62,751 nt of DNA from Alicyclobacillus hesperidum (GTDB lineage: Bacteria > Bacillota > Bacilli > Alicyclobacillales > Alicyclobacillaceae): positions 1 to 62,751 of the forward strand of contig NZ_FNOJ01000017.1 of assembly GCF_900107035.1 (NCBI RefSeq). Reading direction: 5' to 3'. Positions 44,142-53,312 of the stretch are shown here, one piece after another. The notes under the pieces were generated by a model that was not told the DNA's origin, made no database searches, and saw only the letters and a list, made by a program, of their open reading frames with translations. Made by a program: the position numbers and the translations under genes. Each line of letters opens with the position of its first letter. The first letter of the stretch is position 1.

Positions 44142-45020
44142 TTATTTACCAAATCCAGCAAACATGCCGCGAAGGAGCCATCGACGTCCAAAGATATAAG
44201 CAAGAATTAGTGGTAAAGCGGAAAGTATCACGGCTGCCATGGTAACTGGAACATTCATCGTATATTGGCCCTGAAAGCTTACGATGGCCAATGGCATTAC
44301 GCGTGAACTCGTACTTTCAGTAAGCACCAACGGAAATAAAAAGTTATTCCAAGCTTGCACAAAGTCATATATGGCGACGGAGACCAAGGCTGGAGTCGCC
44401 AAAGGCAGAACGAGTCGCCAAAGAATTTGGAAATCATGAGCCCCATCTAAGCCCATGGACTCATACAACTCGTTCGGAATGTCACGCACAAAGTTGACAA
44501 GAATCAAAATGGTTAAAGGCAATCCAAATGCGACAGATGGTAGGATGATCCCGATCAGCTTATCGTAGAGCCCCAGATCGGTAATCAAGATATAAATCGG
44601 GATGATGGCTGCTTGTATCGGTAATGCCAACCCTACCAGGAATACGTTAAAAACAGTCTGCACAGTCTTTGTTTTGCTTCGAACAATGACGTAGGCACAC
44701 AAAATTGAGCAGCCTACAATGAGAACCACAGTACACAGTGAAACGATTACACTATTCAAGAAATAATGGAGAAACCCTGCCTGTAGTACCGTCGTATAGT
44801 TTTGAATCGTCGGGTGCAGTGTGGGAAGCCAAGGGATTCCCATTAAATAGCCTTGTTCCGACCTAAAACTGGTCATAATCATGTACAACACTGGATAGAA
44901 AGCTATCACAAGCCATACAAGACCAAGAAAGGTGAAGAACATGTTATACCACTTGGGCAAACGTATCGTTGATGTTCTAGCAAATTCGGTACCGTACTTG
45001 GTTGGAGCCGCCGTCGACAT
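44142..45020 (-). CDS. ABC sugar transporter permease, MalG type (CUT1)
   Basis: A 292-residue membrane permease with six helices. The cytoplasmic EAA loop that contacts the ATPase is ESMGLDGAHDFQILWRLVLPLATPAL. The ATG overlaps the stop of the MalF-type gene by one base (TAATG). It works with the neighbouring permease and binding protein. No ATPase gene is in the window, so a shared MsmK/UgpC-type ATPase encoded elsewhere is likely. Confidence 0.93.
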   Translation of the reverse strand: MSTAAPTKYGTEFARTSTIRLPKWYNMFFTFLGLVWLVIAFYPVLYMIMTSFRSEQGYLMGIPWLPTLHPTIQNYTTVLQAGFLHYFLNSVIVSLCTVVLIVGCSILCAYVIVRSKTKTVQTVFNVFLVGLALPIQAAIIPIYILITDLGLYDKLIGIILPSVAFGLPLTILILVNFVRDIPNELYESMGLDGAHDFQILWRLVLPLATPALVSVAIYDFVQAWNNFLFPLVLTESTSSRVMPLAIVSFQGQYTMNVPVTMAAVILSALPLILAYIFGRRWLLRGMFAGFGK

Positions 45021-45910
45021 TACATCCCCTCCAGTTGGCTCTCCATCCTGTGGAAGCCGGTAAAACGCAATGTCAAAATGGAAAGGACTATACCGGCCAC
45101 AGCCAGGATGACTGCAAGTACACTTCCGAGCCCAATATTTTGATTGGCGAACGCCTGTTTGTACATATCCATGGCCAAAACGGTCGTAGCCTCACCCGGT
45201 CCACCGTTTGTCAAAACATAAATTAGATCAAAGTACGTAAGTGACCCAGTCAGAATAAGAACGGAAGACGTGACTACTGTATATTTCAATTGTGGAATTG
45301 TGATATGGATAAATGAGCTCCATGGGCCAGCTCCGTCGATCCGTGCGGCTTCATATAAGGAATCAGGGATTTGTTTCGCGCCGCTCTGATACAGCAACGA
45401 GTGAAACGGGATAAATTGCCACGCAATGATCATACTGACGACCAACATAGCGAGATGAACGTTTCCCAGCCAATTCTCCGTCCCATTCCCAATTCCGACT
45501 GCCTTCAGTAAAGAATCCACTAGCCCGAAATTCGGATTTAGAATGTAGGACCACGTCACCCCTATCGCGACAGATGAAAACAATAGGGGAACGAAGTAAA
45601 ATACGCCGAGAACCGCGCGGTGCCGTTGCTTGCCCGCCAGAAACACGCCAATAAGAAGGCTGATAGGCGTTTGAAAAATCCATGACAGTACCATTAGTTC
45701 AATGGTAAGGCGAAGTGCCATCCAAGCCTCGCCATCGGACATCGCTTGAGTCCAATTGGCAGTACCAACCCATTTCGCAGCACCAATTCCATTCCAGCTC
45801 AGCCCGCTATAATACACGGCAATAATCATAGGAAAGAGTGCGAACACAGCGAAAAACAACACGGCAGGGAGCAACATAATCCACCGCCGCCAATTCATAC
45901 CTTCGCTCAT
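45020..45910 (-). CDS. ABC sugar transporter permease, MalF type (CUT1)
   Basis: A permease of about 296 residues with six helices and the EAA loop YEAARIDGAGPWSSFIHITIPQL. The end includes LTNGGPGEATTVLAMDMYKQAF, usual for the MalF class. ATG at 45910 is preceded by AGGAT; a GTG nine bases upstream is an alternative. A GC-rich hairpin separates it from the binding-protein gene upstream, allowing more binding protein than permease to be made. Confidence 0.92.
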   Translation of the reverse strand: MSEGMNWRRWIMLLPAVLFFAVFALFPMIIAVYYSGLSWNGIGAAKWVGTANWTQAMSDGEAWMALRLTIELMVLSWIFQTPISLLIGVFLAGKQRHRAVLGVFYFVPLLFSSVAIGVTWSYILNPNFGLVDSLLKAVGIGNGTENWLGNVHLAMLVVSMIIAWQFIPFHSLLYQSGAKQIPDSLYEAARIDGAGPWSSFIHITIPQLKYTVVTSSVLILTGSLTYFDLIYVLTNGGPGEATTVLAMDMYKQAFANQNIGLGSVLAVILAVAGIVLSILTLRFTGFHRMESQLEGM

Positions 45911-45941
45911 CAAAGCCACATCCTAACCGCTTGAATTTCGG

Positions 45942-45961
45942 TGGCCCCGCTTGGCGGGGCC
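45942..45961 (-). promoter_or_regulatory. Intra-operon hairpin between binding-protein and permease genes
   Basis: A GGCCCCG/CGGGGCC stem with a short loop and no T tract. Such hairpins protect the upstream mRNA or partly terminate, adjusting the ratio of binding protein to permease. Confidence 0.55.
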
Positions 45962-45969
45962 GCAAGATT

Positions 45970-47322
45970 TTACATATGCTTGTTCATATCTTCCGAAAAT
46001 TGCTGCGGTGTCATCTGATTCAGGAAGAGCTTACTCAGATCCGTTAACAGTTCTTGGGCCTCTGCTGGCGGCAGCGCCTGATCCCAAGACGCTTGGAAAT
46101 TGGGCGCGTTCTTGACGAGATCGTATGTGAACGACAAATATCCTCCATAGGTTGTATGTTTCAGCTGGCTCTCGATCCCCTTAACGGGTGGGACGTCTCC
46201 GATGCTAATCCAATCCTTCACGTTCTGGTTGTTCAATACCGCGTCTTTCAGGAACGTGACATCTGCCGCCTTGTTCTTAGACGCCATAGAGATGGAATAA
46301 TAGTTGGATGGATTGCCTGCAATGTCATTGACATTCCCTTTACCACCCGGGATCCTCGGGAAAGGTATCCAGCCAAGGTTGCCTTGTTGTATAAACGCCT
46401 TGTCGTTCGACAAGATAGTAGCGAAGCCCCAACTGCCCATGAGCCAAAGCCCGGCACGGTTCGTATAAAGAAGAGCGGCATCCTCACTTTGATTCGAACT
46501 AACGGAACTGAATCCTGGTTCAAACGCACCAGCGTTGACCAACTGCTGAATCATGGTATTCGCCTTGATAAAGGCTGGGTTTGACCAGGCGTTCTTTTTG
46601 CCCGACAACACAGCATCAAAGACCTGCGGCCCGCCAATACGATCAACCAGGTACTCCTCGTACATAAGTTCGGGCCATTCATCTTTTCCGCCGAGCGAAA
46701 TAGGAGCTATCCCGTGACTCTTTAGCACTTTAACGTCAGAAAGCAGTTGCATCCAAGTGCTTGGCGGAGTCAAATGATACTGTTTAAATACTTCCTTGTT
46801 ATAGAACATCATAACCGGTTGAACATTGTCATTCGGCACACCGTAGATTTTTCCACCTATTGTAACCGGTTTCATCACAGATGGGAGGAAGCGGTTTTTC
46901 CATGAAGGATCTGCATTGAGTGCCGAAGTTAGATTGTATACATCGCCCGCTTTGACATAAGCCGCCAACGTACCGCCACCCCATCCGACAAAAATATCCG
47001 GAGGATTGTGGGCTCCCATAGCGATTTGGATTTTTTGCTTGTAGGGATCGTTTTCAAAGAACTGAACCTGTGACTGAATGTTCGGGTGTGTTTTGTTAAA
47101 GCTGTTGGACATATTGATGACCACTTGCTGTGCTGCACCTGTTTGAATATCCCAAATCGTCACCGTTTGCTTGCCGGTACTAGCCGCAGCTTGCGTCGCA
47201 TTTGTGGTAACCTTTGCACTTTGTACGGAAGCATTGCTCACGCCACACGCACTGACCAAGCCGCTTAGGACAGACACTGTACCTACGCCAATTCCAAATT
47301 TCACAACCGTCTTTCGTTTCAA
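45970..47322 (-). CDS. Extracellular sugar-binding lipoprotein (family 1 SBP)
   Basis: A receptor of about 450 residues for an oligosaccharide importer. The signal peptide ends in the lipobox LVSAC (Cys about 26). Family segments include WDIQTGAAQQVVINMSNSFN, PDIFVGWGGGTLAAYVKAGD, IYGVPNDNVQPVMMFYNKEVF and GLWLMGSWGFATIL. I chose TTG at 47322, six bases after GAGGGGTG; upstream frame lacks a signal-like start. It is first in the operon with two permeases and the GH3 hydrolase. The ligand is probably a beta-glucoside or xyloside. Confidence 0.92.
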   Translation of the reverse strand: MKRKTVVKFGIGVGTVSVLSGLVSACGVSNASVQSAKVTTNATQAAASTGKQTVTIWDIQTGAAQQVVINMSNSFNKTHPNIQSQVQFFENDPYKQKIQIAMGAHNPPDIFVGWGGGTLAAYVKAGDVYNLTSALNADPSWKNRFLPSVMKPVTIGGKIYGVPNDNVQPVMMFYNKEVFKQYHLTPPSTWMQLLSDVKVLKSHGIAPISLGGKDEWPELMYEEYLVDRIGGPQVFDAVLSGKKNAWSNPAFIKANTMIQQLVNAGAFEPGFSSVSSNQSEDAALLYTNRAGLWLMGSWGFATILSNDKAFIQQGNLGWIPFPRIPGGKGNVNDIAGNPSNYYSISMASKNKAADVTFLKDAVLNNQNVKDWISIGDVPPVKGIESQLKHTTYGGYLSFTYDLVKNAPNFQASWDQALPPAEAQELLTDLSKLFLNQMTPQQFSEDMNKHM

Positions 47323-47435
47323 TCTGAACACCCCTCTTGATTCGGATGTCAAACAAATATACGTAATCATATTCATGCGTAACGCTTAAATTCCTCCAAT
47401 TTCGTGTTGTACCATCGTGCATTCCATTGACATAT

Positions 47436-47454
47436 CCAACAGTTATTTTGTTGG
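47436..47454. promoter_or_regulatory. Candidate ROK-regulator operator
   Basis: An inverted repeat CCAACA-N7-TGTTGG upstream of the sugar ABC operon. XylR-type ROK operators have similar TTGTTGG-rich symmetric arms. Confidence 0.4.
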
Positions 47455-47465
47455 GTAATCTGTCG

Positions 47466-47514
47466 AAAAAAAAAAAAAAAAAAGCACGAGAAGAGATCCA
47501 TTTCTCGCTCGTGC
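47466..47514 (-). terminator. Strong terminator of the DedA gene with 18-T tract
   Basis: A stem (GCACGAG...CTCGTGC with further pairing inside) followed on the minus strand by an unbroken run of 18 T. It ends the dedA gene. The homopolymer length could be a sequencing uncertainty. Confidence 0.85.
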
Positions 47515-47542
47515 CTACACAAACCGTACCTTTTTAAGACTT

Positions 47543-48190
47543 TTACCCCTCCAGCGACCGCTCATGATCCAGCGCCGCATGCATGCGTTTCTTCAACAAC
47601 CAGTATCCGTAGCCACAGCCTACCACGACAATCACCGCCGGAACAATGCTAATCTGCCAGTGATGAAGAACAAACTTCCACAACCCGCCAATCACCCCAC
47701 CCAGGGCAAGAAATGTGGCGGTCCACATAAATGACGCTAACAAATTCAATGGAATAAACACACGCAGAGACGTTCGGTTAATCCCTGCAAGATAGGGGAC
47801 GATATCGCGAACGACGGCAATGTACTTACCGACGATGAGGATCACCCACGGATGTTTCTGAAACATGCGTTCACTGCTAGCCAACCGTTTCTCTGTAAGC
47901 CCTACATATTTCCCATAGCGCACAAGCAGTGGTCTCCCACATATGCGACCAATCCCATAGGCAATGGTCGATCCCACAAACGTTCCCAAAGCTGTAACAA
48001 CAATGAGCCATCCAATATTCAAATGTAAGACGCCACTTCGAGACAAAACACCTGTCGTCGTCAAAGCCGTCTCGCCGGGAACGACCAAAATGAAATACTC
48101 CAACATCAACATCACAAACAAGCCCAGATATCCATAATGCTCGATTAGCGAAACGAGATGGATGATGGCCACCTCCAAAGAGAATTGCAA
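47543..48190 (-). CDS. DedA-family membrane protein
   Basis: A 215-residue DedA protein, a class that recycles undecaprenyl phosphate or other lipids. HYGYLGLFVMLMLEYFILVVPGET near the N-terminus and KYIAVVRDIVPYLAGINR are family motifs. The start is unclear: TTG at 48190 has no spaced ribosome site, whereas GGAGGTG occurs 18 bases in, followed by ATC codons just before HLVSL. The gene is divergent from a BcrC-like phosphatase, so both may handle the same lipid carrier. Confidence 0.88.
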   Translation of the reverse strand: MQFSLEVAIIHLVSLIEHYGYLGLFVMLMLEYFILVVPGETALTTTGVLSRSGVLHLNIGWLIVVTALGTFVGSTIAYGIGRICGRPLLVRYGKYVGLTEKRLASSERMFQKHPWVILIVGKYIAVVRDIVPYLAGINRTSLRVFIPLNLLASFMWTATFLALGGVIGGLWKFVLHHWQISIVPAVIVVVGCGYGYWLLKKRMHAALDHERSLEG

Positions 48191-48350
48191 CCCTTTCGGA
48201 TCACTACGACATAGAGACGGCTTGCGCTCAAAAGCAGTTCACCAAATAGATTCGCAAGCACCGCCAAAAACATACAAAGTTAGATTGAACCAAATGTATC
48301 GCGACTACGTCTTTGTTCGTGTTATGATATCCGCCGATAGGAGTGAGACC

Positions 48351-48986
48351 ATGATACACGCCGCTCTTGTCAATCCATTTGACACCCATGTATACCATAT
48401 GATCAATGGATTGGCTGGACACAGCCATTTGCTTGACGACATCATGATTTTCTTCGCAAAGGACGCGTTAGAACTTTACGCCTGCATGTTTATCGCTGCA
48501 TGGTTCGCCTTGCCAAAGCGCGACATTGAGCAACGGAATGCGCTTGCCGTGGCGGGCTTTTCTGGAATTCTGGCACTTGTTATCAACGTGATCATATCCC
48601 ACTTTATTTGGTTTCGGCCGCGGCCTTTCACGGTATTTCCGAAGGGCTCCTTCACACAGCTCATTACGCACCCAGCTGATGCATCATTCCCAAGCGATCA
48701 CACCTCCGGATCGTGGGGCTTTGCGACAGGCGTCATGGGACGTACGCCAAAGTGGATTTCGGTTCCATTCACCGTGCTGGCCATTATCGTCATGATTGCA
48801 CGCGTTTTCGTCGGCGTACACTATCCGACGGATGTTCTTGGTGGTGCTGTCATCGGTATCATCGCAAGTCGGGTCATGTGGCTGTTTGGGCGCCAAGTCA
48901 TGCCACTTACGCGCCTCGTTGCACGCCTCTTCGGATATGGTGTCAAAGCAAGAACTGCACAGCACGACACACAGCACTCCGCATAA
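48351..48986 (+). CDS. PAP2-type undecaprenyl-diphosphatase (BcrC-like)
   Basis: A 211-residue membrane phosphatase. Motifs are RPRPF (first PAP2 motif with its arginines), PSDHTSGS (catalytic His) and ARVFVGVHYPTDVLGGAVIG (nucleophile His). It removes a phosphate from undecaprenyl diphosphate on the outer face and gives bacitracin tolerance in relatives. ATG at 48351 follows AGGAGTGAG; a longer upstream frame would overlap DedA and lacks similarity. A strong terminator follows. Confidence 0.88.
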   Translation: MIHAALVNPFDTHVYHMINGLAGHSHLLDDIMIFFAKDALELYACMFIAAWFALPKRDIEQRNALAVAGFSGILALVINVIISHFIWFRPRPFTVFPKGSFTQLITHPADASFPSDHTSGSWGFATGVMGRTPKWISVPFTVLAIIVMIARVFVGVHYPTDVLGGAVIGIIASRVMWLFGRQVMPLTRLVARLFGYGVKARTAQHDTQHSA

Positions 48987-48996
48987 AGAGTGTAAA

Positions 48997-49039
48997 GGGA
49001 CCATCCTACCAGCCATCAAAGGGCTGGTAGGATGGTCCC
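48997..49039. terminator. Bidirectional terminator, 18-bp perfect stem
   Basis: An exact 18-bp inverted repeat beginning GGGACCATCC with a 7-base loop lies between the convergent phosphatase and EAL genes. Confidence 0.8.
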
Positions 49040-49059
49040 TTGCATCTTAAAGAAAAAAA

Positions 49060-50076
49060 TCATCGCCAATTGATGTGCTCAACTGGGACGTCGAACGTCG
49101 GTCGACCATACAGATAGCCTTGTTGCCAGAGATAACCGAGATCGCGCAACAACAGTGCTTCTTGTGGGCGCTCAACGCCCTCGGCCAGCAGGCGAACGCC
49201 GAGCGACTTCGCCACCTGGGCTAGCCCCTCGGCGACACGACGCTTGGCGGGATCGGCGTCGACGTGATCGACAAACTGACGATCCAGTTTTACCACGTCC
49301 GGTTGTATAGCGCGAAGCATGGTCTCGTCGCTATAACCCTCGCCGAAATCGTCGAGCGCGTACTGCCAACCCTCGCGCCGATAAAAATCCAGAATACGCC
49401 GCAAATGCTCTAGATCTTCAACCAACTCGGTCTCGACTACCTCAAACACCAGGCGCGATTTTGCTAAACCATGCTTCCGCGTCGCCTCGACGGTGGATCG
49501 AAGACAGTGTTCCGGAACGTATATCGACGTCGGCACGAAATTAATAAACACGTACCAATCACTAGGAAGTTGCGTAGCGGCCGCGATGGCCTCAATGCGA
49601 CAGGCTCGATCAAGCGCAAACAGCCGCGACTGGTTGCGCGCAGCCTGAAACAGCGCACCAGGGGAGATGAAATCGCCAGCGGCGGACACCGCCCGAACCA
49701 GCATCTCGCAAGCCACAATACTGCCGGAACCCACGTCGACGATGGGTTGCATCGCCATTCTCAGTCCCCCGCGAGCGAGCAGCTCGTCCAACCAGACTGG
49801 AGGCAGCCCCTGAGCCCATACGTCAAACGGTTGTAATTCTTCTGTCCCTAATCCTCTGTTATTCCCTAGCCCTGCTGCCCATAGCGACGTGTCAAAAAAC
49901 TCCTGCCAATACCGGATGCGCGCGGTTACAGCCTCTGGCGGAAGGGACATCACACCTCCGCCGAGCCATATTTCCCCCGCGTTGTTCCCGAGCGACGCGC
50001 GTACAGCTGTAAGGTCACTCTCCGGAATTCGCAATACGACCCTAACCGGACTCGCAGCGCAAGCTTCGCAACTCAT
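49060..50076 (-). CDS. EAL-domain protein, probable cyclic-di-GMP phosphodiesterase
   Basis: A 338-residue soluble protein. An N-terminal part of about 95 residues begins with a CxxC pair (SCEACA) and is of unknown type. The EAL domain (about 100-335) carries EML in place of EAL but keeps the metal- and substrate-binding residues: INFVP, EVVET, DDFGEGYS, KLDRQF, AEGVERP and QGYLYGRP. It is probably active in hydrolysing c-di-GMP. It has no GGDEF domain. It is a single gene with a strong terminator, separate from the MHYT protein at 26 kb. Confidence 0.88.
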   Translation of the reverse strand: MSCEACAASPVRVVLRIPESDLTAVRASLGNNAGEIWLGGGVMSLPPEAVTARIRYWQEFFDTSLWAAGLGNNRGLGTEELQPFDVWAQGLPPVWLDELLARGGLRMAMQPIVDVGSGSIVACEMLVRAVSAAGDFISPGALFQAARNQSRLFALDRACRIEAIAAATQLPSDWYVFINFVPTSIYVPEHCLRSTVEATRKHGLAKSRLVFEVVETELVEDLEHLRRILDFYRREGWQYALDDFGEGYSDETMLRAIQPDVVKLDRQFVDHVDADPAKRRVAEGLAQVAKSLGVRLLAEGVERPQEALLLRDLGYLWQQGYLYGRPTFDVPVEHINWR

Positions 50077-50331
50077 TTGAAAACCCCCATGCCTTCACAG
50101 GCTGAGCCCACATTCAATTTAGAACGACGATTGACATTTTCATTTATAGACTATAACACGAATCGGCTATATTTCCCTCTAGAAATCGAATCTAGGCATT
50201 TTACTTTCAACACCCATCGAGCAGCAGTCAACACGACCTTTGACAGCACCAGTAACACCTAGGCAACACACGAAAAAGGCCGCCCGCCAACGGATTTTCA
50301 ACCGTTTTTGTGACAGCCCTTTGATAGGTCT

Positions 50332-51204
50332 CTATTTATCCATGTTGGTCGGCCGTCGTCTGCCTTTGCGCATGCTCCACAGCATCCACAGCCAGTGAGT
50401 GGTCACTCCGACACCAACAACCCACGCAATGCAGAACAACAACAACCCAACAAATGGGATGTTGCAAAACGCCACTAACAGGCTGACGCCGACCAGCGCA
50501 ACCACCCACACCGGTCGCTGGACCGGGTCGGTCATCACCATATATCCAATCCACACCGCTACGACCGCCAAGCCGATGATAGCGGCAACGGCATACAAGA
50601 AGAAACAAAGCACGGCAAACGGTATGCCTACCAATGTCGCAGCCAAGAGCGCACAAAATGCGACAGCACCGACACTGACAAACAGCCCCGTAAGCCCGAC
50701 GCGCCGGACAGAGCGTTGCATTTCCGCTAACGGCACGCGAATGGTTTCGCGCAATGCCGCGGCAATCACAGTGAGTAGCAGAGTCAAGACGATGCTGACA
50801 GCTAACAAACCGCCCCAGACGGCCAAGGCGCCAAGACCGGTAACCAGCGCACCACTCCAAAACGGATCGGTGAGCGATGCGTGGAAGACCGTGTAAACCT
50901 TCGCACCAGGAGACGTGTGCACGACCCCACCGAGATCGACCACCATATCGACGCGCGAAGTGGGTAGCAGGGTCACGTCGCCGTTAATCACAAGGACGTG
51001 ATCCGCAATGCCTGCAATCGTGAGATTGTGGCCGACGACGACAATATCGCCGATGGCCTGCCCTGGGGGAACTTGGGTTGCGCTCGTCCGGATGAGCCCT
51101 GCATTTGTCGTGCGCTGCGCCGCCAACGCGGACGGCACGATGCCGGAGCCGATGGCAATACATAAAAGCATGCCCCACAAACTGTACAGCCACCGCCACC
51201 TCAT
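50332..51204 (-). CDS. Membrane protein with polymer-forming-like domain, third gene of ECF operon
   Basis: A protein of about 290 residues. A signal-type segment (1-29), a short beta domain (IVVVGHNLTIAGIADHVLVIN, resembling a bactofilin-like polymer-forming repeat), and then about four to five hydrophobic helices with Arg/Lys-rich ends. ATG at 51204 overlaps the anti-sigma stop (ATGA), so it is translated with that gene. Its place after sigma and anti-sigma suggests a role in envelope stress or in sensing for the anti-sigma protein. This is inference. Confidence 0.7.
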   Translation of the reverse strand: MRWRWLYSLWGMLLCIAIGSGIVPSALAAQRTTNAGLIRTSATQVPPGQAIGDIVVVGHNLTIAGIADHVLVINGDVTLLPTSRVDMVVDLGGVVHTSPGAKVYTVFHASLTDPFWSGALVTGLGALAVWGGLLAVSIVLTLLLTVIAAALRETIRVPLAEMQRSVRRVGLTGLFVSVGAVAFCALLAATLVGIPFAVLCFFLYAVAAIIGLAVVAVWIGYMVMTDPVQRPVWVVALVGVSLLVAFCNIPFVGLLLFCIAWVVGVGVTTHWLWMLWSMRKGRRRPTNMDK

Positions 51205-51713
51205 AATAAGACCTCGCTTCTTCGCGACGACCTGAGCAGGCGCGCAGTCCCAAATAGCGAGATGCCAAGAAGGAGCAGGCTGAACGCCGCTGCCACAACC
51301 AGCCACTGCTGATGCACCGCGGTCGGTATCGACACCAAACCGCGCAACACGGCTGACGCGAAGTGAAATGCAAGTGTCACCAACGAACCAATCGGTGACA
51401 CGACGAGTCCGACAAGCGCACACAGGCCAACAATGGAACAACACAGGTAGACATAGACAAGGCGCCTTGACTGTACAACCTGATGCTCTTCTGCAAGTGC
51501 CGCCACCACCCGCGCTTCAAGTCCCAGGGGCGGCTCAATCGTTTGGGCATAAGCCGCCACCTGCTCTTCATCCGCCAGAAGGTCGGCAAACAGCCTCGCG
51601 CAGGCAGGGCAAACGGCTAGGTGTGCGCGCACACGCTGCTCTTCCACTGCGCTTAACTCGCCGTCTACGTACGCAGTCAGTAACGACTCCCAATCGCGAC
51701 AACGATCCATCAT
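51201..51713 (-). CDS. Zinc-finger anti-sigma factor
   Basis: A 170-residue membrane protein. The N-terminal ZAS motif is HLAVCPACA within the H-x3-C-x2-C pattern (about 31-38), preceded by YVDGELSAVEEQRVRAH. Two hydrophobic segments (about 85-110 and 137-156) follow. It is expected to hold the ECF sigma factor encoded immediately upstream until an envelope signal arrives. Its start overlaps the sigma stop (ATGATG over TGA). Confidence 0.88.
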   Translation of the reverse strand: MMDRCRDWESLLTAYVDGELSAVEEQRVRAHLAVCPACARLFADLLADEEQVAAYAQTIEPPLGLEARVVAALAEEHQVVQSRRLVYVYLCCSIVGLCALVGLVVSPIGSLVTLAFHFASAVLRGLVSIPTAVHQQWLVVAAAFSLLLLGISLFGTARLLRSSRRSEVLL

Positions 51714-52243
51714 CCATCACCCCTCTCGCCGCCCAAAAACCGCCGCAACTGCATGCGTGCGTGATGCAAGCGCGATCGCACCGTTCCTACAGGAATGTCG
51801 AGCACCTGCGCTATCTCGTCGTACTCGAGCCCGTGGAACGCGCGAAGTACGATGACCGTACGATGCTCTTCATTTAAGCGAGCCAAGGCACGATCAACGT
51901 CGATCCTCGCCGCCGCCGCATCTTCTGCCCCCGACACCGCAGCACTCACCTCGTCGCTCGGCGACTGTGCGCGCCGTTGGCGGGAGGCCAACATGTCGAG
52001 GGAAACGCGAACGGCAATCCGAGCAAGCCATGTGGGAAACGTGCGTTCTTCCCGCAACTGCTTCAAAGATCGGAACGCCTTAATGAACGCCTCTTGCGTT
52101 GCGTCCTCCGCGTCTGTTGCGTTTTGCAAGACACCGTATGCAGTCCGGTAGACAAACTGTTGATAATTGCGAACGATGTCCGCCAACGCCTCGGGTTTGC
52201 CGCGCCGCGCCTGACGAATCAGGTCGAGGTCCGCTTGCTCCAA
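51710..52243 (-). CDS. RNA polymerase ECF sigma factor (SigW-like)
   Basis: A 177-residue sigma-70 family protein. Region 2 shows TAYGVLQNATDAEDATQEAFIKAFRSLKQ and region 4 LEYDEIAQVLDIPVGTVRSRLHHAR. The linker between is Ala/Ser-rich, as in SigW/RpoE types. The start is TTG at 52243 after GGAGGTGATC. First gene of a sigma-anti-sigma-membrane protein operon, which probably controls itself. Confidence 0.93.
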   Translation of the reverse strand: MEQADLDLIRQARRGKPEALADIVRNYQQFVYRTAYGVLQNATDAEDATQEAFIKAFRSLKQLREERTFPTWLARIAVRVSLDMLASRQRRAQSPSDEVSAAVSGAEDAAAARIDVDRALARLNEEHRTVIVLRAFHGLEYDEIAQVLDIPVGTVRSRLHHARMQLRRFLGGERGDG

Positions 52244-52376
52244 CCAAGATCACCTCCGGCGGCAACAGGCCAATACCCAACAACAGCAAGCCGCATGAAA
52301 CACAGATAAGCATTTCATCGGTACGGCCGTTCGTCTTCATAGACTACGTTTGTGCGTGTTTGGTTCACCGGCAGGC

Positions 52377-53300
52377 TTATTTGGACTCACCTCCATCCGT
52401 CTCCAGCATGCGTTCGATCTCGCTGTACATCGGCACAGCCGCTTGGGCACCAGGCCTTGTCACCGCGAGCGCGGCCGCCGCTGCGCCAAAACGCAGAGCG
52501 CGAACGAGGTTTCGCTCGTCAAACGCTGCCGCAAAGGCTCCGATAAACGTGTCGCCAGCCGCTGTTGTATCGATGGCACGCACAGGAAACGCTGGCAAGC
52601 GAATCAGGCCGCCGCGCTGCCAACAGACCAGCCCTTGCGCGCCAAGTGTGACAACCACAATGGCGATCCCGATACCCGCTAGCGAGTCAAGCACTGACCA
52701 GTCTCCGTCCAATCCCTGTGGCACCGTTCCAATGAGTGCGGCAGCTTCCGTCTCATTCATCACGAGAACGTCGACTCCGCGTAAGGCCTCCCCCGTTAGG
52801 TTGCGCATCGGTGCAGGATTGTACAAAACGCGCGCCCCGGCCGCCTTCGCGATACGAAGCGCCTCCTGGTTGGCGGCCCAAGGCACTTCATTTTGTAGCA
52901 ACAGCATATCGCAGGACGTCAAAATGGAGTCAGCACGTGCGACGTCCGCGGGCTCCAGCAGCCCATTTGCCCCCGCAGCCAACACGATGTGATTTTCTCC
53001 GTCCGCTCCGACCTCAATCAAGGCCATCCCGGTTGCCCCAGGCTTGTCCGCAACATACCCGATATGCACACCCGCACTCGCCAAAGAGTCGCGGGCAGCT
53101 TGAGCAAACGGGTCACGTCCCGTAGCGCCAATCATCCAGACATCCGCGCCGGACCGTGCCGCTGCGACCGCCTGATTGGCACCTTTGCCGCCCGGCGAGT
53201 ACTGTACGCCGCGGGCAACCACGGTCTCCCCAGGCGAGGGCAGCTGATCCACCGACGCCATGACGTCCATGTTGATGCTTCCCACGACCGCAATCCGCAT
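52377..53300 (-). CDS. rbsK: Ribokinase (PfkB family)
   Basis: A 307-residue cytoplasmic sugar kinase that phosphorylates ribose to ribose 5-phosphate. The N-terminus MRIAVVGSINMDVMASVDQLP, the sugar-binding GGKGANQAVAAARSGA, NPAPMRNL, and the ATP/anion-hole motif DTTAAGDTFIGAF with the catalytic Asp are present. ATG at 53300 lies six bases after GGGAGGG. No ribose transporter or pyranase is adjacent. Confidence 0.93.
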   Translation of the reverse strand: MRIAVVGSINMDVMASVDQLPSPGETVVARGVQYSPGGKGANQAVAAARSGADVWMIGATGRDPFAQAARDSLASAGVHIGYVADKPGATGMALIEVGADGENHIVLAAGANGLLEPADVARADSILTSCDMLLLQNEVPWAANQEALRIAKAAGARVLYNPAPMRNLTGEALRGVDVLVMNETEAAALIGTVPQGLDGDWSVLDSLAGIGIAIVVVTLGAQGLVCWQRGGLIRLPAFPVRAIDTTAAGDTFIGAFAAAFDERNLVRALRFGAAAAALAVTRPGAQAAVPMYSEIERMLETDGGESK

Positions 53301-53312
53301 ACACATCCCTCC

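Noticed and set aside
50130-50160. TTGACA and TATAAC on the plus strand before the EAL gene
   Set aside because: The spacing is 15 bases and no plus-strand gene follows.
52290-52330. Possible ECF promoter (TGAAAT) ahead of the sigma gene
   Set aside because: The -10 CGTC-type element is not convincing, so autoregulation is only assumed from family habit.
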